NCBI GenBank assembly: GCA_030248225.1
Contig: JASANE010021273.1
Coordinates: 62,001-126,000, forward strand
DNA length: 64,000 nt
Origin: Trileptium ribeirensis
Taxonomy: Eukaryota; Nematoda; Enoplea; Enoplida; Thoracostomopsidae
Reading direction: 5' to 3'
Shown here: piece after piece, positions 11,926 through 23,129 of the stretch
Position numbering within the stretch: the first letter of the stretch is position 1
How the letters are laid out: every line of letters starts with the position of its first letter
Notes under the pieces: generated by a model
Seen by the model: only the letters and a program-made list of their open reading frames with translations
What the model was told of the DNA's origin: nothing
Databases searched by the model: none
Position numbers and translations under genes: made by a program

Positions 11926-13105
11926 CAGGGAGTAACCGGAATTCCGGTTCCGGTTCCGGCGAAAATCGTGTTCCGGTTGCGGTTCCGGCAAAGGGCAAAA
12001 ACCATACCGGAACCGGAATTCCGGTTAAAAATTTTGTTTGAAATTTTTCACATTTTTGCTTCATCTGTGATCCAAACATATGTAATATATATTATACAAT
12101 GATCAAACTCCAATACAGCCGAGCCAAAGAAAAGATTAACTAACCAATTTGCCGTGTGAAACGTAAGTAGGGCACATAATATTAGCAGGAATTTTTCATA
12201 ATTACCTGCAGGAGTTTGTAAAATCAAAGCCAGGTCGATGCTTGTAGCAGCTATTTTACACATCCAGAAGTCTGTGGGATTCATTTGAATTAAACCGGTC
12301 CAACTCGGTAACAGAGTGTGGCTTACGCAGAAGTACTTAGCCTATGCTTGGCTAACATAAATTGCGTCAAGCACCAGCCGGTGCGCTTTGAACTTTGTAA
12401 ATCAGGTGAAATTGAAGTAACGTTATCTGCAACGCAAGCAGAAACTGCTTCCTTGGCAATGAACTGTATTTATTGAAACTGTGCGAGCAGCATCACAGTG
12501 TGTCTCATCTATAGCATTCTGATTAGAAAGTTATCATTATCATCTAACTGACGGGCACTGTTTCTCCAACGCTAGCCTAAACAGTGTCTCCGAACACTGA
12601 TCAGAAAATTACCTTCTATCTATTATTTTATCTTAGAATCATATAAACCAATAATTTTAAGTTTGCTACAGAAGAACATGCAACAAACGTATGTGTAGTA
12701 AAGGGAGGCGACTGGAGACAGAGCGAAAGTGTGTATTCTACGCTCCAAGCTTTGTAAGCACATTCGATTTGACGCAGTATACGCAGTGGTGTATAGTGGA
12801 AGACATTTTTTTTGCTTTGAATGTCCAAAAACCGACAGATTTGATCGATAAATAAACATTATTAGCTTCCTCAGTCTCTTTAAAGTTTCAGAAAGGCAAT
12901 AATACCATCGCAATACATTAAGTTTAATGTAAAAGTTATTTTTAATGCATTTTAAATCCACTATACCTTCATTTCTTCCATCATCTGTTTTACTATATAT
13001 AAATTTCGAAGACCAGGTTCCGGTTCCGGTTCCGGATCCGGTTTAAATGGACGGTTCCGGTTACTGGTTCCGGTTCCGGTAAATTTCGGTTCCGGTTATT
13101 CCCTG
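11926..13105 (-). mobile_element. Non-autonomous hAT-type DNA transposon, copy B
   Basis: The 1180-bp element is bounded on the plus strand by CAGGGAGTAACCGG and CCGGTTATTCCCTG. A perfect 8-bp target duplication, GTATCTAC, lies at 11918-11925 and 13106-13113. The interior matches copy A almost base for base on the other strand; one translated frame of about 34 residues differs by a single Val/Ile. It contains no transposase. Copies A and B form an inverted pair about 10.4 kb apart. Confidence 0.9.
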
Positions 13106-13749
13106 GTATCTACATGAGTAGTATAAGACCCCTTTTGGTGACAGCCGTTTTTGTGGTCCCAAGTGGTACCTTTTCAGAAACCTCAAAAACGTGCGTTGGG
13201 TTTTGACAAACAGCCGAACGCTCTGCAAGAAAATCTCACAACATTTTTTCAGAATCTTCAAAAATGTGCGTTGTATTCGTAACTTAATTGAAGTTGTATA
13301 AAGCAAATATATAAAATTGCTTTTATGAAATTTGTAGTCTTCGGGATAAGCTATTTGTGTTACATTTGTCGTTTCCTATATTAAATTGGCCGCTTTACTT
13401 ATTTTTTGCTATAAAACTGCTACCAATAAGGAGATTTCTTTAATTTAAGTACAACAAATGACGTTTCATACGAGCATCACAGACCTGGATTTCATTATAC
13501 AACCAGTTATTTGCATGGCGTCCAGAGATGCAGCAGAATCTCGTTGTAACACAGCATCGTAGATCTGTAGTGAATTTGACATGTAGGACACTTGATGACC
13601 CATTGAATTCAAAGTTTGGATTATTGCTAAATAAGATATCTTACTTTGATTTCTGTCTGGGGTATTTAGTCGTTTTTCCTAACTTGATAGCACATGCACA
13701 GCGTATATGCAGCACAGTCAGACAAATTATCATCCCGTGCATAAAAGCA

Positions 13750-14355
13750 TCATCAAGAAAGGGTAAACGTTGGTAACATTCGGCAATGTTTTCAGACGTG
13801 CTATATATACTAGAATCAAAATGTTTTTAGAAAACAAACGGTGCATTCATGTGAAGAAAGGATAACCTTGGTAACCTTCAGCAGTGTTTTCAGACGCCCT
13901 ATGCTATCTGTGTTAGAATCAAAATATTTTTAGAAAACAGACGGTGCATTCACGTCAAGAAAGGATAACCTTGGTAACCTTCAGCAGTGTTTTCAGACGC
14001 CCTATAATATCTGTGTTAGAATCAAAATGTTTTTAGAAAACAGACGGTGCATTCACGTCAAGAAAGGATAATCTTGGTAACCTTCAGCAGTGTTTTCAGA
14101 CGCCCTATACTATCTGTTAGAATCAAAATGTTTTAGAAAACAGACGGTGCATTCACGTCAAGAAAGGATAACCTTGGTAACCTTCAGCAGTGTTTTCAGA
14201 CGCCCTATACTATCTGTGTTAGAATCAAAATGTTTTTAGAAAACAGACGGTGCATTCACGTCAAGAAAGGATAACCTTGGTAACTTTCAGCAGTGTTTTC
14301 AGACGCCCTATACTATCTGTGTTAGAATCAAAACATTATTTTTTTAGAAAACGGA
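13750..14355. repeat. Tandem array, about 102-bp unit, 6 copies
   Basis: The landmark 'ggtaaccttcagcagtgttttcagacg' recurs near 13770, 13871, 13974, 14076, 14177 and 14278. The first copy is the most diverged; later copies differ by a few substitutions and 1-2 nt indels. The period is not coding-like. Confidence 0.92.
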
Positions 14356-14925
14356 CGGTACATTCATATGATGGACGAAATGGAATATCCGTCGGCTGTT
14401 CGAAATGGCGGATCAAGGTAACTGGTGTAACTTTATAACTAAAAACATATTTTACCTCACAATAATAATACTAATATTAATAACCACTTTGAGCAACCGC
14501 GAAATTACTATTTGTTTTGATCACCGCTGCATAAACAATGTTAGTAGAAAACATGTTCACAATGGGTTAAACTGCCGAGTTTCTAACATTTTCCTCTTAG
14601 TTAACCCTTTCATGTATGAATAAATGTGTGCTTTGTACAATGTTGAGCAAAATTTTGCAGGTCTCACATGTTAGCCACTACGCCATATAATAGTTGTGGG
14701 TCGATTACTTAAGGAACCTAGCAAAATGAACTTAATAAAAAGGCACGTGCCAACGCAGAACACGCTATAAACATCTGCGAAACACTTCGTCATGTACGTT
14801 AGGTCATATCCACTTCAGGACGTGTGTTTTCAGGCATTTTGTATGGTATTGTTGTGCAACTTTACTCGCTGAAACTAGACTAGTGCTATCGCACTCGGTT
14901 CAACTAGTCACAACCGTTAATATTA

Positions 14926-15506
14926 TGCATCATTTACGTTGAGATGCGTGCGCGTGGTCTTAATTATGACACGCGTTCAAATGGGCTAGTTACTATGTCA
15001 CGCAGACAGTTTAGCTTCACTATTAAAATTGTTAATAGCCTAGCTAGGATATGCGTTTGTCATCGACTGTCGAGCCGGACTGCGCTTTTGTCACGAGGTG
15101 TTCAGCTGAGCCCCTATAACTTTTAAGCCAGAGTCTATTCAGTCCGCGAACATTACGTTGTACTATACGTACCTATGAAATGCACCTAAGGCGGCATACT
15201 GTTAAAACGTTAAGTGTATATATGAAAAATAAATATATATCTTAGAATTAGTGTGAAAATGCCATTAGAACAAAATGCCATTTCACTAAGCATAACATTA
15301 AATAAAATTTCTCAATTGATGGTTCAGCCGGACGCTCCGTTTATCACGCAGAGCCGAGCTAAACTCACTGTTTGTCACATTAAGACTACGTAAGCCATCA
15401 AAATGTACCATAGTAGTCCAGCTAAGGTATAGTTCACCCGAAGTAATGTAGTTGAACGCGTCACATAATTTGGCCCTGGCGCACGCATCATATCGTAAAT
15501 GATGCA
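14926..15506. mobile_element. Foldback/MITE-like element with TGCATCATTTAC termini
   Basis: The left end starts TGCATCATTTACG and continues through GATGCGTGCG to GACGCGTTCAA or a close variant. The right end is its inverted copy, giving arms of about 55 bp with mismatches. The same termini bound 57499-58198, so this is a family. The internal ORFs on both strands are too short and lack domains; no transposase is seen. The target duplication could not be fixed with confidence. Confidence 0.72.
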
Positions 15507-16044
15507 TTAATTAATGAATGCACGGCAAGTAATTTTGCAACTATTACTTGGGGATGTATGAATTTTTATCTATGTGCACGTGTGCCGAAATAAATGTCAA
15601 TCGGAAAATTGTCTTCGTTATTGGTACTTTTGACGGTTGTATCTCCAACAAATTTATTACTTTTACTATTATGTCATATTAATATTTGCCGTTTTTAACG
15701 TTTTCGTAGTATTTGTATCATAACAAATTTTCTAACACTAACGCTTGCTAATTGCAGTGGTTTGTCGTAACATTAGCAAATATTTGTTTATAATAGCCAT
15801 TGGCTTCACTTTCCCACATGTTTCTAATTGGTTTTACGGCACAACTTTGTATGTGATTAAGTTTACAGCAGTTAATCGTCTCCGAAAACCTGCTTGCTTG
15901 TACTAATCTTGATTGTGCATTTACTAATCCTACTAATATCGATATGCGGTTACTTAACTTCTAATATACCGACCACTTCCCTCTGTGCTATTTTAAAATA
16001 GTGCGAAATTTATATAACATAATAATTGTGTAGTAAAATTTTGA

Positions 16045-16704
16045 CATCGCATCGAGTTTTCCAGCCTAGTATATTATGTCAAGTTTTACCCTCGAATAAT
16101 TGTATATTGTTTCGTCCCTGTGAGCCTTAATCTAAGTTTAATGAACGTGCTTCACAAAGAAGCCCAACGTATTTTGGCATCATATCGAGTTTTCCAGCCT
16201 AGTATATTATGTCAAATTTTACCCTCGAATAATTGTATATTGTTTCGTCCCTGTGAACCTTAATCTAAGTCTAATGAACGTACTTCACAAAGCAGCCCAA
16301 CGTATTTTGGCATCATATCGAGTTTTCCAGCCTAGTATATTATGTCAAATTTTACCCTCGAATAATTGTATATTGTTTCGTCCCTGTGAGCCTTAATCTA
16401 AGTCTCATGAACGTGCTTCACAAAGCAGCCCAACGTATTTTGGCATCATATCGAGTTTTCCAGCCTAGTATATTATGTCAAATTTTACCCTCGAATAATT
16501 GTATATTGTTTCGTCCCTGTGAACCTTAATCTAAGTCTAATGAACGTACTTCACAAAGCAGCCCAACGTATTTTGGCATCATATCGAGTTTTCCAGCCTA
16601 GTATATTATGTCAAATTTTACCCTCGAATAATTGTATATTGTTTCGTCCCTGTGAGCCTTAATCTAAGTCTCATGAACGTGCTTCACAAAGCAGCCCAAC
16701 GTAT
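16045..16704. repeat. Tandem array, 133-bp unit, 5 copies with dimeric order
   Basis: The landmark 'tcgagttttccagcctag' recurs every 133-134 bp. Copies 2 and 4 share 'gaacctt' and 'gtacttc', while copies 1, 3 and 5 share 'gagcctt' and 'gtgcttc'. The array was therefore extended as 266-bp dimers. Confidence 0.93.
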
Positions 16705-17609
16705 AATGTCAACCTTCCTCCTTTTTGGTCAGATTTTTATTAAGAATTTAGAGCAGTTGTCATTGAAACGCTTGGTTGACGCATCCTTAACTTTTCCCTG
16801 TGTCTCGACGAAAGAGCAAAGCAGACAATGAAGAATGCAAAAGAAAGGCATTAAGATGTCAAGAAGCTGTTATGTTCTGTTTGGTACAATGCAGCGAGAT
16901 TGCTTTTCGTTTCTGAATCTGACAGGGTGATTGTGACCCTAAATGGCCCGTTGACAGGCCGACCCGGTGACCCGATTCGATGGCTATGACAAAAAGTCTG
17001 AGATATGCTACAGTAGGTGCAGTGTAACGTTACGTTCTAATAACGCAATCATTATCAAATTAAGGACACGGTATATGGTCAAAACATGTCATAAGTGAGC
17101 TTATATGGCAGACTAATAGTTAAGCTGAAGAATTTCCCATGCCAGAGAAATGATAGTGAATATATGATGGTGAATTTTTTCATTTATAAAAAAACAACTT
17201 ACTAAACGTATGGTTCTTCATTAAAAATTTAATACATGAAATACCTGTTCTGGCCAAAGCAATTACGAAGTGCTACGCTAAAATTTTTGAAGTAGTTTAA
17301 ATTGAAATTTTCTGTCATTTTGTGTGATATAACATTCCAAAAATTTAGCCATGTTCAGATTTATTTTATTGGTTATTGTTTCATACACCTCGGTCCATAG
17401 TCTCACTCAGCTTTGCTTGTTTTTGGGAAAGGATGCATATGATTGGTTTATATTTCTTGTACTATGATGGTCATTTCTTATCTCTCAGGATTTTGTCCTG
17501 CAAGATATCTAATATAAATTGATAATTCACTAACTTATCAAATGTACAAAGATATTTCGGCAAATATGGTTTAAAATGCCATAAAACTATTATTTCGATA
17601 TAATTTCAG

Positions 17610-18771
17610 TTGTTTTGTGCACGAACTAACAGTTTTCTTATTTTGTTTCACACAATATTTAAGTCGACTTCTGCGATATACGGCCGCGACAAGAGATGCT
17701 GCTGATGATGATGATCAAGGTGGATTCGTCGAAACTTGTGGTGGCGGTGGAACATTGGTGATCGGTGGTAAAACAGCTGCAACTGCAACAATTGGAACAA
17801 CAAATCCAAAATCCGAAGCTCGTATCAGTAATACTCCTGCAACAACTCCAGGTATACTAAAGAACAGCTATAGACAAACGACAAATACAACAACAGAATA
17901 CGATCGTCTTATGCCCCGTTCCGATCAGCAACAACAGTGCTCGTACGATGAACGTAGTGATTATGTGTCCACTAATTCCGAATATTCTAAAATCAGTATT
18001 ACTCCTGGCGGTCCTCCGACTGCTAATAAAATCTTAAATGCCAAATCTAGTCATGTCAACAATAAAAACAGTAAGGATTCCAATGAAAAATGGGTCAGAA
18101 TAAACGATACAGTACAAGGCGTTCGAGAGTATAGCAACGCTGACTTATCGAGTGTCAATTTTCCGAGCTTACACGTCATGCGAAGCGGTAATAACAATTT
18201 AAATAATAATAATAGCAGTTGTCGAGCGGCGAAGTTTAATGGTATTCGATTTACAGATAATAACTATACTATTCGTGACAACAGAGGTGATACGAAACAG
18301 ACATCGAGTATTACGAATACGGAGGAGCACGTAGAAATGCTTCGTGAAACTTGTACAAATTGGCCGTCCACAACAATTACAAAAACTGGATCCAAATCCG
18401 TGGTACCTAATTGCAATGGAAAAATTATCAACAACAATAATAATATTAGTAACAAATACGAAGCTGTGGATTCTGCTGCTACAGGCAATGGATCTGTGAT
18501 TAAAATGAGTACAAGCCATTCAAGAACTACAACTAAGCCAGCGACGCAGCAACACAATAAGAATTGTTCATCAGGCGTGATGACGTTCGCTGATTCCTCA
18601 GCTGGTAACTATCATGCGATTAGTAGTACAATATCCGCTGCCAAATCGGATGGCAGTAGTGGTGTTGGTGTTGTTAGTTTGTCTGACAATGATTTAGTTT
18701 TAGGTGCGGAAATAGCTAAATTTGAGAGTAGTGCCGCTGATGATATTATGAAATCGTCCTGGTTGATTTAA
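17610..18771 (+). CDS. Terminal coding exon A of a Ser/Thr/Asn-rich protein
   Basis: A good acceptor (ataatttcag) precedes position 17610. The first base completes a codon, then 386 residues run open to TAA at 18769-18771. An alternative acceptor (ttaag before the codon for RLLRY, near 17664) keeps the same phase and would omit the hydrophobic stretch CFVHELTVFLFCFTQYLS. After that come an acidic run (DDDD), a Gly-rich patch and long Asn/Ser/Thr-rich, probably disordered sequence; the C-terminus is MKSSWLI. No domain is recognised. AATAAA follows at 18950. The incoming phase equals that of the exon at 29172, so the two may be alternative ends of one gene. Upstream exons were not identified. 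Confidence 0.7.
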
Positions 18772-18949
18772 AAACAACTCTACATTACTACAAAACCATT
18801 CACATTTTTTTCGTATTTTTTTTGTTGTTGAAAATTAAAAGAAAATAGTTTGATCATGATAGATAATGTCATGTCACCCGTATTGTTTACTTTCGTACTC
18901 TGATTTATCTTTATGGAATAGTTGCGGACGTGGGTGATGAGGGTGAGAG

Positions 18950-18955
18950 AATAAA
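18950..18955 (+). promoter_or_regulatory. Poly(A) signal AATAAA after terminal exon A
   Basis: A canonical hexamer lies 179 bases after the TAA of the exon at 17610-18771 and is followed by a T-rich run. The 126-bp tandem array begins about 110 bases further on, so it is probably outside or at the very end of the transcript. Confidence 0.5.
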
Positions 18956-19065
18956 TTTTTTTACTATATTATGTCATGTCATTTGATAGCGGAGTCAAAA
19001 GGTCTGATTTTACTACAGGTTTGTTCCCAATTTGTCGCAGTTTTAGCTTGTAAAATTTTTGATTT

Positions 19066-19948
19066 GATCTTCTCTCAATAGCCGTTTCTTACTAATATTT
19101 TTACCAGTCGGGACTGTTTCGTCTTTGTTGTACAAAATTGGCGCAAAATGTGTAAGGAGGGTCCGGCGCTTCATTGTTTACCCCTTTTTGCCTTTTTGAT
19201 TTCATCTTCTCGCAATAGCCGTTTCTTACTAGTTTTTTTACCAGTCGGGCTGTTTCGTCTTTATCGTAAAAAATTGTTTAAGGAGGGTCCGGCGCTTCAT
19301 TGTTTACCCCCTTTTGCCTTTTTGATTTGATCTTCTCGCGATAGCCGTTTCTTACTAGTTTTTTTACCAGTCGGGCTGTTTCGTCTTTATCGTACAAAAT
19401 TTTTTAAAGAGGGTCCGGCGCTTCATTGTTTATCCCCTTTTGCCTTTTTGATTTGATCTTCTCGCGATAGCCGTTTCTTACTAATTTTTTTACCAGTCGG
19501 GCTGTTTCGTCTTTATCGTAAAAAATTGTTTAAGGAGGGTCCGGCGCTTCATTGTTTACCCCCTTTTGCCTTTTTGATTTGATCTTCTCGCGATAGCCGT
19601 TTCTTACTAGTTTTTTTACCAGTCGGGCTGTTTCGTCTTTATCGTACAAAATTTTTTAAAGAGGGTCCGGCGCTTCATTGTTTATCCCCTTTTGCCTTTT
19701 TGATTTGATCTTCTCGCGATAGCCGTTTCTTACTAATTTTTTTACCAGTCGGGCTGTTTCGTCTTTATCGTAAAAAATTGTTTAAGGAGGGTCCGGCGCT
19801 TCATTGTTTACCCCCTTTTGCCTTTTTGATTTGATCTTCTCGCGATAGCCGTTTCTTACTAATTTTTTTACCAGTCGGGCTGTTTCGTCTTTATCGTAAA
19901 AAATTGTTTAAGGAGGGTCCGGCGCTTCATTGTTTACCCCCTTTTGCC
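19066..19948. repeat. Tandem array, 126-bp unit, 7 copies with dimeric order
   Basis: The landmark 'atagccgtttcttact' recurs at 19215, 19341, 19467, 19593, 19719 and 19845, exactly 126 apart, with a further copy near 19079. Two unit types (ending 'ttgtttaaggaggg...tttaccccc' and 'ttttttaaagaggg...tttatcccc') alternate over most of the array, implying expansion by 252-bp dimers. Short ORFs inside are repeat artefacts. Confidence 0.93.
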
Positions 19949-20449
19949 GCGTCCATTTTTGTGTCTGTATATAAATGTTTTTTTTTACGTTTTAGCATTA
20001 GACAAATTATTGTTGTATGCGAATGCATTATAATACCGTTACCACCCTATAATTGTATACTGCGTTTGATTTACATCTTTATCACAATGTTTGAGTAGTT
20101 TACACCACTGACAAAGGATCCTATTGTATCGAAATTCTTTTGAGAACCCTGTGTTATAGCTTTTGTGTTCTAGCAGTTTTTTAGTCATCTGGACGTTATA
20201 TTCTATGCTGTAGAATACCCATAAGCTTCCCGTAATATTATCATGCTTTATTTAAGATTTGTAATACAGAGAATATAGACGGCAGAAAAAATTTTTAATA
20301 GATAAATCTTATTTTTGGGTCACAGAATATATTTTTTTTGATTTATAGCTGTCACTGAGCGCTGAGTTTTTTATACCTTTTGGTACTCAATCGGAGGGTA
20401 TACATGTAGCATCTCACTACGGTAGCTGAACACGCTGTGATTGGGAAAT

Positions 20450-20525
20450 GTGGTATAGTGGTAGCGCACTAATCTTGCAAGCTAGACACATTTTGAACCC
20501 AAATTGGTATGAAGAGCCACCCTTT
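20450..20525 (+). pseudogene. Degenerate tRNA-like sequence (A-box and anticodon region)
   Basis: The plus strand contains 'tggtatagtggtagcgc', a good match to the D-arm/A-box of tRNAs. It is followed by an anticodon-like loop CTTGCAA (TGC, Ala-like) and 'tttgaaccc', a weak B-box. The acceptor stem does not close and the T arm is poor. It is a tRNA-derived fragment or an old SINE head. Confidence 0.4.
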
Positions 20526-22371
20526 ATTGATTTACTTTTATACAAGCACCATTTTGAAATAAGTACAGTAGCTGGTAATTTGAACTGTTGCACACCATAG
20601 ATGGGTTATCCTTAAATTCAAATACCCTTTAATAAAACACATTGGATGAGTGAATTATCACTTTTTTAAGTTTTGGCGTATTACTTTTGATTAGATGATT
20701 AATTTTGTATTTAAATTGTTCACTAGTGAAAAGTTTGCTGTTTGGTGCTCAGTTTGGTTTTTGTATCAAATCTTATGTTGAATTCAGCTGCGATTTTGCA
20801 TTACAATTTGGATTTTCTAAAACAGCAGGAAAGCTATAATTACATTTTTAACTATAAATCGTAAATAAACCCAGTAATGATGTTCTCTGAATGTGATATA
20901 CACGTAAAATTGAAGCTGCTAATTCTAGCTATGCCTTCAGTTTCAGGTTAAGTCGTTTTGAATATAAGAAGATAAGATGATATTTTCAATAGTAAAACAT
21001 TTCAACACACCAGTCACTCAAATTTAAGAAAAGTAAACCACTTAGTACTACACTACGATTGGCGGTTGGCAACATATATAATCATTTTAAAATCAGAGAA
21101 CCATGAAAATTATTTCTTCAGGAATATTGAAATTCAACAGTAAAATAGGACCGTAGTAAAATGCCGAATTATGAAATGATTTGTCCATGGTTTTGATGGT
21201 ATAAACTGTTAATTTTAGAAGAAATTAAAATCCAATTTTTTCTTGTTGCCGGTGTGCGTGCGTACAGTCAGCATAGTAAAATACTATATTTGGAATGCGT
21301 ACTATAGTATATATTTACAAACGCTATAGTATTATAATTGCGGAATAATGGAGTCTAGTTAAATCCTTAGGTATTTATTGGACAATTAATAATTATATTT
21401 TATTACATTTGAGAGCAACCGGTATTTTTGCATTCCACTTTGGTTGCAGTACATAAATAAATACTTTCTAGCTGTGGACTAATGTTCCCTTATTGCATGC
21501 TCACATAGTGTTTTCCCCGTACACAACGTTTACAGGCAATTGCTTTCTCTAGGGTTCGAACTAAGAAGGTATTTTTGATGAAAAAGCCTGTATACCGATT
21601 ATAAAGTAGTAATATTAACATTGTTCGCGTGTTGTACGTAGATGCAATTGAGTTAAATAGGGTTTTGGTTTCACTTTGTATGAAACAAGTATTTTCATGT
21701 TTTCAATTATAATATGACCCATTGGATATAACACTAGCATTATCACAGCAGATTGAAGTATAGCGACGTAAACCCACCCACTTCTCATTGATAACAAAAA
21801 ACCCCAGCTTAAACGAATATTGTCAATAAACTATAGCAAATATTTTTACATAGAGAACGCAAAATACATGAAGGCGTAAGTAAACACGATTAAAACATGG
21901 AGATTTGTGACATTGCAGACATAACATATCATTTTAAAAGCTAAGTTATATAAATTAATCATATATTATACTTTTACTGTTAAATTTGAGCGTAATTAAT
22001 ATAGAAAACCCATTTAAGCCGACAGAAACTATTCTAATTAGGTCAAACGCTCTGAATGTATTTCTAAAGATAATTTAAAATTGATGTGGAAAAATTTTGC
22101 TAACTTTATAACATTAAGTAACCTTAAATACCTGAGCCAAATCATTCATTCTGTCTTATACTTTACTGCAAAAATTGATATACTGACGTCATTTTAATTA
22201 GTGCATTTAAGTTTTAGAAACACTTTCTGTGCCGAAAATCTAACTGTTTTCACAATCGGGACATTGATAGGTTTAGAAATGATTTGAATAATGAAACACA
22301 CATGGCTTGAAAAAACAGTTTTTCTCTTAGAACACAGAACTTCACAATAATTATTGATATTTTTTCCAAGA
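20526..22371. other. No recognisable gene
   Basis: AT-rich sequence without arrays, terminal repeats or convincing ORFs. If the exons at 17610 and 29172 belong to one gene, this is intronic. Confidence 0.45.
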
Positions 22372-23129
22372 CCAGGAACTCAGTACCCCTGCTCCAGGTT
22401 GAGCTTCCTGCTGTACTGGTGAAGAACTGCCAGGAACTCAGCACCCCTGCACCAGGTTGAGCTTCCAGCTGTGCTAGTGAAGAACTGCTAGGAACTCAGC
22501 ACCCCTGCACCAGGTTGAGCTTCCTGCTGTGCTGGTGAAGAACTGCCAGGAACTCAGTACCCTTGCTTCAGGTTGAGCTTCCTGCTGTGCTGGTGAAGAA
22601 CTGCCAGGAACTCAGTACCCTTGCTTCAGGTTGAGCTTCCTGCTGTGCTGGTGAAGAACTGCCAGGAACTCAGTACCCTTGCTTCAGGTTGAGCTTCCTG
22701 CTGTGCTGGTGAAGAACTGCCAGGAACTCAGTACCCCTGCTTCAGGTTGAGCTTCCAGCTGTGCTAGTGAAGAACTGCCAGGAACTCAGCACCCCTGCAC
22801 CAGGTTGAGCTTCCAGCTGTGCTAGTGAAGAACTGCCAGGAACTCAGCACCCCTGCACCAAGTTGAGCTTCCAGCTGTGCTGGTGAAGAACTGCCAGGAA
22901 CTCAGCACCCCTGCACCAGGTTGAGCTTCCTGCTGTGCTGGTGAAGAACTGCCAGGAACTCAGTACCCTTGCTTCAGGTTGAGCTTCCTGCTGTGCTGGT
23001 GAAGAACTGCCAGGAACTCAGTACCTCTGCTCCAAGTTGAGCTTCCTGCTGTGCTGGTGAAGAACTGCCAGGAACTCAGTACCTCTGCTCCAAGTTGAGC
23101 TTCCTGCTGTGCTGGTGAAGAACTGCCAA
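22372..23129. repeat. Tandem array, 58-bp unit, 13 copies
   Basis: The unit begins 'ccaggaactcag' and ends 'ggtgaagaactg'. Thirteen units fill the span with almost no indels. Variants alternate at 'gctgtgctggtg'/'gctgtgctagtg' and 'cccctgcacc'/'cccttgcttc'. The period is not a multiple of three, so the open minus-strand frames crossing it (22250-22444, 22960-23262) are not supported as coding. It is GC-richer than its surroundings. Confidence 0.95.

Noticed and set aside
12623..12961. 112-codon ORF inside hAT copy B (and its counterpart in copy A)
   Set aside because: It is shared by both copies only because they are the same element; it has no transposase or other domain and is interrupted in copy A.
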